The notes below the pieces were generated by a model, which saw nothing but the letters and a program-made list of their open reading frames with translations, was not told where the DNA came from and did not search any database. Below are positions 13,293 through 20,502 of a stretch of DNA of 26,825 nucleotides, in pieces. This DNA is from Candidatus Saccharimonadia bacterium (GTDB lineage Bacteria > Patescibacteriota > Saccharimonadia > Saccharimonadales > Saccharimonadaceae): the NCBI GenBank assembly GCA_023262335.1, contig JALRBE010000014.1, forward strand, positions 1-26,825, written 5' to 3'. How positions within the stretch are numbered: position 1 is the first letter of the stretch; the number at the start of each line of letters is the position of its first letter. Made by a program: the position numbers and the translations under genes.

Positions 13293-13320
13293 CCCGGCGC
13301 CACCACGGTGCCGGGTTTTT
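13293..13320 (+). terminator. Terminator after the PGD-type gene
   Basis: CCCGGCGCC (13293-13301) pairs with GGTGCCGGG (13307-13315), then TTTTT. Between here and 13413 lie two more hairpins (CACCC/GGGTG based at 13331-13366; CCCCGCGC/GCGCGGGG at about 13367-13391), probably serving the convergent gene. Confidence 0.88.
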
Positions 13321-13413
13321 ATTTGCGACTCACCCTAAAGCTTCAACGCATTGAAACCTTGGGGTGAGCCCCGCGCGGTTTCGCGCGCGGGGAACCACAT
13401 CCATTCCTTTCTA

Positions 13414-14907
13414 CTACAGCAGGCCGAGTTCCTTCATGGTGACCGCCGCTTCGGCGATCTTCCAGAACTGGATGGGCTTCCGGTGCGTGCCCCGCTCGGT
13501 CGTGACCGTGGCGGCCGCGATCAGCGCGGGGTCGAACTCGAAACGCTCGGAAAGCATCGCGAGCGCGGCGTCATGCTCCTGCTTGGCGGCTTTGTCGCGG
13601 TAGTTCGCGCGGCTGGCTAGGTTGGTCGTGACGACCAGGTCGAGCAACAGCTTCGCGTCGTCGTCCCGGTCGTTGATGACCGAAACGTACGCGCACTCCG
13701 GCCAAGGGCCTCTGACCAACTCGACTTCGTCGAAACCGAGTTCCCGACTAATGAACGCGACCGGCTGTTCGAAACTGCCATCGTATTCGGCGATCGGGAC
13801 GATCGTCGCTTCGCGCGCGTCTTCCGCTTCGCGCAGTTCGGCGTCGGACAGTCTGTTGCGGGGCTTGATTTCCTCGAACAGTTCGTTCCGGCGCCGTTCG
13901 TACGCGGCGTTGTCGGCCACGCTGATACCGTTCGCCCATTTGGGCGTGACTCGAACCACGTAGTCGTGATCGGTCCAGCGGATGTGCCCGGGTACCTCGA
14001 GGGTCCGGGCATCGGTCGTCGCGGTGACGATACCGATGCCGTGCCAGCCACGTGCCCAAGGTTCATCCTCGGTCGCGGTGCCGGAATCGTCGACGGTTAC
14101 CGTGCGGCTGCTGCCGGTGGAGCCGTAGCGGTCGCCGGGTTCCAGGTCGCCAGGGTTCTGGCGGCCGGTGACGATGCGCCGTGCGTCCTTGTAATCGGCG
14201 AACCGGTACAAGGGCCCGACACTATCGGGGAACGGCACCATCTCGCGGGCGAAGTAATCCGTCCGCGCGGTGGTCGCCGGTTCCGCGAGCACGCGGGACA
14301 GCACGTTGTCTTCGAGCCACCTCGCGATGTGCCCGAACAAATCCTGGAGCCGGCACACGTACGGCCCGCCGACGGCGAGGTCGATGTTACGGCCCAAAAC
14401 CGGGTGGTCTTTCGACGCCACCAGGCTGGGCGGCCCCTCGTGCCAGTGCCACTCGAGCGTACCGCTGCAGTCGCAGGCGTTTTCGTACTTGCGGCGTAGC
14501 GGCGGTTTTTCGTCGTAGCGGACGTACTTGGACGTGGCCATGAACCGCTCCTTGTCTGCCTGCCAGTCGTCGCCGTCGTACGCGGTGACGCTCATGGACC
14601 AGTCCTCATAGACGCTCACGTCCCACTTGGGGATGAGAATGTCGTTGATGGCTGCCGAATCGGACCAATGTTGGCCGAAGCGGCCTTGCCTGCGGCCGAA
14701 CCGGAGCACGAAGTCGTCGCCGCTGACCTTGCTCAGGTAGCGGTACTTCTCGTCGCCGTGGCCGTTTTCGAAGAACTCGACGGTCATGCCCGGCACGCGC
14801 CAGTCGCGCTTCTCGAGCTCGCGAACGATCTGCTCGCAGGCCTTGTCGAAGGGGTACTGACGTGACGTCGGGTACAGGAACGTCGGTTCCGTGGTCATGG
14901 TGGTCAT
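13414..14907 (-). CDS. Large hypothetical protein
   Basis: A 497-residue soluble protein with no family I can name. The N-terminal half has TFLYPTSRQYPFDKACEQIV, then VLRFGRRQGRFGQHW and a CDCSGTLEWHWHEGP segment that might bind metal. The middle holds a predicted beta-rich stretch (VTPKWANGISVADN), and the C-terminal third is helical with many Glu/Arg pairs. The ATG at 14907 has AAAGGACGGAAG upstream. An in-frame ATG at 14976 lies only 11 nt from the -10 and could give a longer leaderless product. High-GC codon use is like that of the conserved enzymes, so it appears native. Confidence 0.75.
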   Translation of the reverse strand: MTTMTTEPTFLYPTSRQYPFDKACEQIVRELEKRDWRVPGMTVEFFENGHGDEKYRYLSKVSGDDFVLRFGRRQGRFGQHWSDSAAINDILIPKWDVSVYEDWSMSVTAYDGDDWQADKERFMATSKYVRYDEKPPLRRKYENACDCSGTLEWHWHEGPPSLVASKDHPVLGRNIDLAVGGPYVCRLQDLFGHIARWLEDNVLSRVLAEPATTARTDYFAREMVPFPDSVGPLYRFADYKDARRIVTGRQNPGDLEPGDRYGSTGSSRTVTVDDSGTATEDEPWARGWHGIGIVTATTDARTLEVPGHIRWTDHDYVVRVTPKWANGISVADNAAYERRRNELFEEIKPRNRLSDAELREAEDAREATIVPIAEYDGSFEQPVAFISRELGFDEVELVRGPWPECAYVSVINDRDDDAKLLLDLVVTTNLASRANYRDKAAKQEHDAALAMLSERFEFDPALIAAATVTTERGTHRKPIQFWKIAEAAVTMKELGLL

Positions 14908-14987
14908 TGCTTCCGTCCTTTCGGGGCGGTCGTAGCGAATGGGATGTGGGGTGCGTGCAGCGAATTGCTTCTGCATGCAATATTACT

Positions 14988-15016
14988 ATTATACATTATT
15001 TTAATAAAAAAGTCAA
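14988..15016 (-). promoter_or_regulatory. Promoter of the 497-residue orphan
   Basis: On the minus strand TTGACT (15016-15011), 17-nt spacer, TATAAT (14993-14988), in an AT-rich island that also holds the start of the divergent gene at 15127. Confidence 0.75.
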
Positions 15017-15070
15017 TAAAAAGCATAATAGGAATACGTAGTAAAATTCGACAATCAACAGAGTAGATGA

Positions 15071-15095
15071 TATAGTAAAACTATCCTCAAAGAGG
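15071..15095 (+). promoter_or_regulatory. -10 and 5' hairpin of the 118-residue gene
   Basis: TATAGT (15071-15076) predicts a start near 15083, followed directly by the hairpin CCTC-AAA-GAGG (15085-15095). Confidence 0.5.
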
Positions 15096-15126
15096 CGGAC
15101 CTGGTACATCTACAGTAAGGTCGCTC

Positions 15127-15483
15127 ATGTCACGTAAAACCGACAGGCAACAGCGGAACGCCGTCAAACTCACGCACCGCACGCACATCCGTGAGTTCGA
15201 TCACTCCTGCGAGGTATGCAGCTCGTTCATCATCGGCGAGATCAGCGAAGACGAATGGGCGGAACGAACGGGAATGAACGCCCTCGAACGATCGCTATGG
15301 CAGCGGTTCACCGGCGCCGTTTGGTTCGGCCTCACCTGCGAAGACGTCATCATCCCCGGGTACGGCTGCCGCGGCGTACACCGTGTGATCCGTGGCTGTG
15401 GCTGCTCCGGTGCCAAACACACGATAAGCGGCTGTACCGTCCATAAGTCGTGCCTGCGAGGATACGACAGCCCCATGGCATAG
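15127..15483 (+). CDS. Cys-rich hypothetical protein
   Basis: A 118-residue protein. The N-terminus is basic (MSRKTDRQQRNAVKL). Then come HSCEVCSSF (about 26-34) and, after a helical region with TGMNALERSLWQRF, a Cys/Gly-rich C-terminal part: TCEDVIIPGYGCRGVH, GCGCSG and SGCTVHKSC. The cysteine pairs suggest zinc binding, but no family is recognised. It is a single gene with its own promoter, a hairpin at the predicted RNA 5' end and a perfect terminator, like the other orphans of this zone. Confidence 0.65.
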   Translation: MSRKTDRQQRNAVKLTHRTHIREFDHSCEVCSSFIIGEISEDEWAERTGMNALERSLWQRFTGAVWFGLTCEDVIIPGYGCRGVHRVIRGCGCSGAKHTISGCTVHKSCLRGYDSPMA

Positions 15484-15495
15484 CGGCCATCGGGC

Positions 15496-15524
15496 GCCCC
15501 AAGGAACGTTCCTTGGGGCTTTTT
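15496..15524 (+). terminator. Terminator after the Cys-rich gene
   Basis: A perfect 24-base palindrome (15496-15519, centre CG at 15507-15508) followed by a T-tract. Confidence 0.9.
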
Positions 15525-15545
15525 ATGTGCCATTTACGAAATCAT

Positions 15546-15575
15546 TTGAACAAAATAGCTAAAAATTGCTATAGT
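15546..15575 (+). promoter_or_regulatory. Promoter of the TrmB-type regulator
   Basis: TTGAAC (15546-15551), 18-nt spacer, TATAGT (15570-15575) with a TGC extension. The start near 15582 gives a leader of about 36 nt with only a weak GGAG. Confidence 0.65.
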
Positions 15576-15617
15576 ACGGATATGATTCGTAGTATGAGTG
15601 TCGGAGTTACGTTGTAA

Positions 15618-16385
15618 ATGGTTGCAATAGAGGTATTATTGACGTCGCTCGGCCTCGGCGACACCGAACAGGCCCTGTATTTGGCCGGCCTCGAAGCCCG
15701 CGAGTCCGGCGTGTCGGAACTGGTCAAAAAGACCGGCATCAACCGCACGACCGCCTACCACGCGCTGATGACCCTGAACGAAAAAGGTTTTTGCAGCGAA
15801 TCGAAAATCGGTGGCAAATTGGCATATGTCATGACGCAGCCGCAAGACTTAGCTCGAATGCTTAGCCGCAAGCAAGCGGCACTTGAAGCGCAAAAGAACG
15901 AGCTTGCCGCCCTTGCCGACCAGTTCCCTGCTCCTTCGGCAGTCGATAGCCAGATCTCGGTAGACAGGTTCGACGGCGTGGACGGCATAAAAGCCGCCGT
16001 GGACAAGGCGCTATACTGCCAAAACCGCAAATGGCGCATCATCGCCCCCAAGTCAAACTTCTTTTCGCAAATGCCGCGTGAGTATGCGCGCTACTTCATG
16101 GATACCCGGCAAGAACGAAACATCCAGTCGAAGTCGCTTTGGGAGCACCCTACTCCCGAGTCGCGCAAAATGGACATGCACGAACTGCTCATGCGCCGCC
16201 CGCGCTACTTGCGGCCGGAACTCACTGGCCAGTTCCAGGCCACGATCATTCAGTTCGATGACAAGCTGCTGTTCATCCATTCTCTTACGCAAAAATCCGC
16301 CGTGCTCATTACCTCGCGCGAGATCAGCCGCACGTTCCTCATCATGTTCGACAGTTTGTGGGCGGGCTCCACAAAGCCGGAATAG
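15618..16385 (+). CDS. TrmB-family transcriptional regulator
   Basis: A 255-residue regulator. The N-terminal winged helix (about 1-75) has LLTSLGLGDTEQALYLAGLE, the recognition region KKTGINRTTAYHALMTLNEKG and the wing SKIGGKLAYVM. A helix with coiled-coil character (RMLSRKQAALEAQKNELAAL) follows. The C-terminal effector-like domain contains FDGVDGIKAAVDKALY and WRIIAPKSNFF, as in TrmB proteins that sense sugars or other small molecules. The ligand is unknown. Its 3' end overlaps the convergent prenyl synthase gene by 44 bp, so the two transcripts should interfere. It may regulate its convergent neighbours. Confidence 0.85.
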   Translation: MVAIEVLLTSLGLGDTEQALYLAGLEARESGVSELVKKTGINRTTAYHALMTLNEKGFCSESKIGGKLAYVMTQPQDLARMLSRKQAALEAQKNELAALADQFPAPSAVDSQISVDRFDGVDGIKAAVDKALYCQNRKWRIIAPKSNFFSQMPREYARYFMDTRQERNIQSKSLWEHPTPESRKMDMHELLMRRPRYLRPELTGQFQATIIQFDDKLLFIHSLTQKSAVLITSREISRTFLIMFDSLWAGSTKPE

Positions 16386-17436
16386 GCTTGTTCTTGAGAA
16401 AGCTTACCATTGACTGCAAATACTCACGGGTTGCCGGGTTCCACTCTTCGTTCCAGGCCCGCCTGTATAGCGCGCTGGCGGCGTTATCGTAATACTTCCA
16501 CCTATGGCCCTGAAGCGCCATGACCGCAAGGTTTTTTTCGCTCGATTTTCGTATGAGTTCGCGACACTCAACCGCTTCGTCTTCGCTAAGGTCTCGTTTG
16601 CCATACAGCTCCTTCAACCTTCTGCCGCCTTTTGCCGCGTCGTAAAGAAGCGTATAGACTCCATGACGCATGTCGTCGGTATTCGGTTTGCCGGTTTCTT
16701 CTGGTTTGCCATAAATGCCCATGGTGTCGTCGTCGATTTGAAAGCCTAAGCCGAGGTTCGACGAAAAATCATTGAACATGTCCAAGGTCACTGGGTTATC
16801 GACGCCCGCCAGCGCGAGCCCTGATTTGATTGGCGCGCCAAAGCTATATTCGCCGGTCTTGCTTTTATAGACCGACCGAACCGATTCGCGCGTTTGCAAG
16901 TCGCGGCGGTTCGGCAGCTTGTTTTCCAATATGGTGCCGGCAATAATACGCTGATTCGCGTGATGCATGGTGCGGATGACGGCGAGTTGCCCTGGATACT
17001 CTCCGTCACTCACAATGTTCGTTGCTATCGTCATGGCGAGCATGCCGAGCTGCACTGCCCTGGCGTCGGCGACGTCGCGGTGAAATTCGATTTCGCGGTA
17101 GCGTTCGTGGACGGTCGGTTGTCCTTTTCGGAATTGCGAGTCGTCCATCCAATCGTCGATGATGAGTATGCCTGCGTTTTGCAATTCGGTCGCGGCTGCT
17201 ACGCGCAGCGCGGCGTCGTAGTCGAAGCCAGGGTGTTTCAGGCCCGCGAGGCGCAGGACGAGAGATCCGCCGATTCCTCGTCCCGGTTTTGCCAAGTAGT
17301 CTTTGAGGATGTCGCGGTCTTCGCTGAGCGATTCATGCACTGGTAAAACGGAACTTTCGAATTGCTTGTCGATTTCCTCGTTCAGCCGCTCATGAATCCA
17401 CCTGTTGTCGCGCTTCAGTTCGGTAAAATAATCCAT
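16342..17436 (-). CDS. Polyprenyl (isoprenyl) diphosphate synthase
   Basis: A 364-residue trans-prenyltransferase that condenses IPP onto allylic diphosphates. The first Asp-rich motif is IIDDWMDDS (about 92-100). The YKSKTGEYSFGAPIKSGLALAG segment (190-211, seen in two halves) is typical of the helix before the second Asp-rich motif FQIDDDTMG (232-240). ETGKPNTDDMRHGVYTLL is the closing lysine/Asp region. GRGIGGSL stands where GKRxRP is usual, which is a notable change at the IPP-binding site. It lies 2 bp after the CoaB/aldolase-like gene (TAG-TC-ATG), so they are one operon. It could make a membrane or carrier lipid from scavenged or host IPP. The chain length cannot be told. Confidence 0.88.
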   Translation of the reverse strand: MDYFTELKRDNRWIHERLNEEIDKQFESSVLPVHESLSEDRDILKDYLAKPGRGIGGSLVLRLAGLKHPGFDYDAALRVAAATELQNAGILIIDDWMDDSQFRKGQPTVHERYREIEFHRDVADARAVQLGMLAMTIATNIVSDGEYPGQLAVIRTMHHANQRIIAGTILENKLPNRRDLQTRESVRSVYKSKTGEYSFGAPIKSGLALAGVDNPVTLDMFNDFSSNLGLGFQIDDDTMGIYGKPEETGKPNTDDMRHGVYTLLYDAAKGGRRLKELYGKRDLSEDEAVECRELIRKSSEKNLAVMALQGHRWKYYDNAASALYRRAWNEEWNPATREYLQSMVSFLKNKPIPALWSPPTNCRT

Positions 17437-17438
17437 GA

Positions 17439-18716
17439 CTACCCCTTTGGTACGTAACCGCCGGTCTTGGCGCTCAGGTCGAAGTTGGCTTCGATGAACG
17501 CTATGACCTTCTTAGGGTCGACGTTGTGGTTGAATACGATGTTCGGGCCATGCTTGTCCAAGAATACCGCTTCGATTTCGCCGTCGTCGGTGCTGCGCAG
17601 GCCACGCGAGGTGTTTTCGCCGCATTCGTGGCTGCCGCATTCGAATTCGCGCTGCGACACCGTGGCGATGTCAGATCCTGGTTTTACTGGGCAGTGGAAG
17701 TGCACGATACAGTCCTTTTCGGGGTGCTGTTCGAACACGATGCGCTGCGACTGGCCGCCGACTGACGGCTTGCCACCGATGGCGACGACTTTGTCGGGGC
17801 CGTCGGTCACGACTTTTACTAGGCCCGTGGTCGGCAGGGTGTTGAAGTTCGTTTTGCGGCGCGAGGTCAAAAACTCGGTATCGCCGATTTTGGCCGCGAA
17901 ATGCCCGGCGGTCACGCCAAGGAACGGTTTGTAGGCGCCGGCGGCAATGCAGTAATTGACTACTTCGCGCAGCGCTGGGTACACCTGTTCGTCATCCCAT
18001 GGCACCGGTTCGCCGGCGACCACGGTCGATTCCGTGAACGACAGCTGTGAGCGCAAATACGCCATTTCCAGCAGCCCGCGCAGCGCCAGTTCACGGTCGG
18101 TGGTTTCGTGGTACGGCGCTTCTTCTGGCGTGACCACCATGTTGTTGCGGGTCACGGTGTCGTTGGCGAGTACCAGGTTCAGGCTGGCGTTCTTTACCAG
18201 GCGCAGGCCGGCGGAATACTGCTCTTCCGGCGTGGCGCCGGTGGTCGTCTTGAACCCGACGGCAAAAATGTCTTTGCGTGGTTTCATGCCGTCCACGCTG
18301 TCGCGGCGGAACATCGTCACCAGTTTGTCATTTGGAATCAACCGCATGGTTTGTTCGCCATTTGCGGTTTTCAGGCGGTCTGCGTGCATGCCGCTCGGCA
18401 CGTCCCCTACTTCGCCGCGAAAATCCGCGATGGCCGGGTTCCAAAACACCACTTTGGTTTTGAAGTCGGTCGTAATGTCGTGTGCTAGGCCGCGTAAATC
18501 CTCCGATGTTTCCAGGTTGCTCGACGGGTCGGCCATTTTGGTCAGGTGCAGGTTGACGTCCATGCCGGACCAGTAGGTGCCGCACAGTTCGGCCAGGCGC
18601 CGGGCGGTTTTGCCGTACGCCCGCGCGCTGAGCGCCAAGTGTTCGCGTACCGGCTCTATGGTACCGCCGCCCACCACGTGTATTTGTCTTCGATCAGGAA
18701 TCGCTAATCCTTCCAT
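17439..18716 (-). CDS. CoaB-like flavoprotein domain fused to class II aldolase/adducin-like domain
   Basis: A 425-residue fusion. Residues about 10-225 follow the phosphopantothenate-cysteine ligase (CoaB) pattern: VVGGGTIEPVR...LS (14-30), NPAIADF (93-99), MRLIPNDKLVTMF, FAVGFKTTTGATPEE and NLVLANDT (180-187). Residues about 245-425 resemble class II aldolase/adducin: TAGHFAAKIGDTEFLTSRR (269-287), DCIVHFHCP with His339 and His341, and DKHGPNIVFN with His389 as the third zinc ligand. The usual catalytic Glu position seems to be Gly320, so normal aldolase activity is doubtful. AAAGGAG precedes the ATG at 18716. It is first in an operon with the prenyl synthase. The reaction is unknown. Confidence 0.78.
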   Translation of the reverse strand: MEGLAIPDRRQIHVVGGGTIEPVREHLALSARAYGKTARRLAELCGTYWSGMDVNLHLTKMADPSSNLETSEDLRGLAHDITTDFKTKVVFWNPAIADFRGEVGDVPSGMHADRLKTANGEQTMRLIPNDKLVTMFRRDSVDGMKPRKDIFAVGFKTTTGATPEEQYSAGLRLVKNASLNLVLANDTVTRNNMVVTPEEAPYHETTDRELALRGLLEMAYLRSQLSFTESTVVAGEPVPWDDEQVYPALREVVNYCIAAGAYKPFLGVTAGHFAAKIGDTEFLTSRRKTNFNTLPTTGLVKVVTDGPDKVVAIGGKPSVGGQSQRIVFEQHPEKDCIVHFHCPVKPGSDIATVSQREFECGSHECGENTSRGLRSTDDGEIEAVFLDKHGPNIVFNHNVDPKKVIAFIEANFDLSAKTGGYVPKG

Positions 18717-18883
18717 AAAATCTCCTTTCGTAGTCGTGCTACACCTGCAGTCTACGGCCACGCTACCGGGGCGGCAATCCGTGTTGACGACGCCTTGTAA
18801 ACGGCTGCTCTAAAACATGATTGCGCGGCGCCTGCGCGTATGGTAAATATGCAGTGTAACTAATACGAGGAGATACCACGGCA

Positions 18884-19555
18884 GTGGCACGAGTCATCAT
18901 TGAAGGAAGCAGTACGGCGAACGGGTTATGGGACGGCGAGGCCGGAGGCTGGGCGAGCAGGCTGAAGACGGCATTCATGGCAGATCGGCACAATTTCGCA
19001 TCGGTCATCAATTTTTCGATTCCGCTACGCACGGCGGACGAAGTCGCGCGTGACCTACCGACCAACCTGCAAAACTACCAGGGTAACAGTCCGGCGCGCG
19101 TCGGGCTGTTCATGCTAGGCATGAGCGAATCGCGCATGCTCGACGGCGAGTACGCGCTACCACCGCTCGAATACCGCAAAGCGCTCGGGCAAATCAGCGT
19201 CGCGTGTTCGCAGTTCGGGTTCACGCCGGTATTCGTTGGCATGCCGCCGATCGACGAATCGCTGACACGCGACTTCGGCCGCGAACGGGCCACCTATACC
19301 CAGGCTAGCCGGGAAACGTACGACCGGATCGCCGCTGACTTCGTGAGCGATACCGGTGATGGCGTGTACGTCGACGTAGCAAGCCATTTCGCCGAACGAT
19401 TTCCGGACACGCGCGACATACTCGACAGCGACGGCCTGCACGTGAACCACATCGGCCATGCCGCGCTCTGCGACCTGGTGCTGCCGGTTGCCAGACGTGA
19501 GCTTTCTCGCCTCAAGTCCATTCCTCCCTTGCCGAGCATCGAAGCTGCCGTGTGA
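18884..19555 (+). CDS. SGNH/GDSL-type hydrolase
   Basis: A 223-residue protein without a signal peptide. Block I is VIIEGSSTANG with Ser10 at the nucleophile position (GSS in place of GDS). A Gly-containing block II lies near INFSIPLRTADEV, block III near FMLGMSES, and block V is DSDGLHVNHIGHAAL (about 181-195), supplying Asp183 and His186 or nearby. The family hydrolyses esters and thioesters of lipids, carbohydrates and peptides; the substrate is not evident. The GTG start is 11 nt after GAGGAG, a rather long spacing. The gene lies head-to-head with the CoaB/aldolase-like operon and just before PlsC, which suggests a lipid-related neighbourhood. Confidence 0.82.
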   Translation: MARVIIEGSSTANGLWDGEAGGWASRLKTAFMADRHNFASVINFSIPLRTADEVARDLPTNLQNYQGNSPARVGLFMLGMSESRMLDGEYALPPLEYRKALGQISVACSQFGFTPVFVGMPPIDESLTRDFGRERATYTQASRETYDRIAADFVSDTGDGVYVDVASHFAERFPDTRDILDSDGLHVNHIGHAALCDLVLPVARRELSRLKSIPPLPSIEAAV

Positions 19556-19583
19556 GCCGAACTGAGCACGGAGAGGTCATTTA

Positions 19584-19634
19584 TTGCATTTGAATAATAT
19601 TTATGCTATAATATAATAATGGTCTCACCGTGAG
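19584..19634 (+). promoter_or_regulatory. Promoter and 5' hairpin of plsC
   Basis: TTGCAT (19584-19589), 17-nt spacer, TATAAT (19607-19612) with a TGC extension. The predicted start near 19619 is followed by the hairpin CTCAC-C-GTGAG (19624-19634). Confidence 0.7.
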
Positions 19635-19659
19635 GCATACCTGAACAATAAGGAGTCAT

Positions 19660-20394
19660 ATGAGCGAGGACGCTGTCGGCATCGAGCCCGACACCGATTC
19701 GTGCTTGGCCCGGCGGCCCAAACGGCCGCGGTCCATGCGCTGGAGCGCGTACGTAGCCACCTGGCTGCTCAAGATGACGGCGAAGTTCGTCAAGATGACG
19801 TTCCGGCTGAAGGTGAAGGCATACAACAAGGGCACGATTCCCAAAGAAGGGCCCGTGTTCGTCGCGTTCAATCACCCGTCGTACGCCGATCCGCCCATTC
19901 TGGCCGCGACCACGTCGCGTAACGGCGCTGCCATCGCCGCGGCCGAGCTGCGCAAGTTCCCGATCATCGGGCCGATCATCGCGTTGCTGCTTTCGACCCG
20001 CGGCGACATTCTGATCAACCGAGGGGACGTCGAGAGCCGCAAGGCCGCGCAGGTCAAGGCGAATGTCATCCTGGAGGCCGGCGGCCTCGTGGCTGCCGCT
20101 CCCGAAGGTGGCATCAAGAAGGCCCGCTGGCGTGCCGGCATGTTCGAGAGCGCCATCACCTACAAGGCGGCGATCGTGCTGGTCAAGTTCATCGGTACCG
20201 ACGATTTGATGGCGAGCACCAAGACCGACCGCGACGCGCGGGACGGCAAGGTCGTCAACCGGAAGGCCAGGGTCAGTATCATCTACTCCGACCCGATCTT
20301 CTACGACGAGTACAAGCACATGGACTCGTACGAGCTGGCGGCATTCTGCCAGGCCAAGAACGAGGCCATGACCGTGCCCGCCGAGGCTGCCTGA
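19660..20394 (+). CDS. plsC: 1-acyl-sn-glycerol-3-phosphate acyltransferase family protein (PlsC-like)
   Basis: A 244-residue membrane-associated acyltransferase. The catalytic H-x4-D motif is FNHPSYADP (His72, Asp77). The phosphate-binding motif appears as PEGG (148-151) in place of the commoner PEGT. RGDILINRGD sits between them as in PlsC. The N-terminal segment (about 26-50) is amphipathic to hydrophobic and probably anchors the enzyme at the inner face of the membrane. It would transfer an acyl chain to lysophosphatidate or a related lipid. In CPR cells that lack fatty-acid synthesis this points to acylation with scavenged acyl groups (inference). AAGGAG lies 4 nt before the ATG. Confidence 0.87.
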   Translation: MSEDAVGIEPDTDSCLARRPKRPRSMRWSAYVATWLLKMTAKFVKMTFRLKVKAYNKGTIPKEGPVFVAFNHPSYADPPILAATTSRNGAAIAAAELRKFPIIGPIIALLLSTRGDILINRGDVESRKAAQVKANVILEAGGLVAAAPEGGIKKARWRAGMFESAITYKAAIVLVKFIGTDDLMASTKTDRDARDGKVVNRKARVSIIYSDPIFYDEYKHMDSYELAAFCQAKNEAMTVPAEAA

Positions 20395-20405
20395 CATGTT
20401 CAGTA

Positions 20406-20448
20406 GGGCCCGCTACTTTTGGGAAACCAAGAGTAGCGGGCCCGTTTT
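20406..20448 (+). terminator. Terminator of plsC
   Basis: GGGCCCGCTACT (20406-20417) pairs with AGTAGCGGGCCC (20432-20443), then GTTTT. Confidence 0.9.
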
Positions 20449-20459
20449 ATTTGGCACGT

Positions 20460-20488
20460 AAAACCCCCGCACCGATCTGGTGCGGGGG
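20460..20488 (-). terminator. Terminator of the 480-residue orphan
   Basis: On the minus strand CCCCCGCACC and GGTGCGGGGG (20488-20464) form a 10-bp stem followed by TTTT (20463-20460). Confidence 0.88.
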
Positions 20489-20502
20489 CAGAGCGTTCCG
20501 AT

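Noticed and set aside
12677..13306. 209-codon minus-strand frame
   Set aside because: Shadow of the plus-strand gene at 12719, which has a SD and is followed by a terminator.
14988..15100. AT-rich island as a replication origin
   Set aside because: No DnaA boxes or iterons were seen. The AT-richness is explained by divergent promoters.
19606..20397. Open frame of 263 codons on the minus strand over plsC
   Set aside because: PlsC motifs are clear on the plus strand; the antisense product has no recognisable features.
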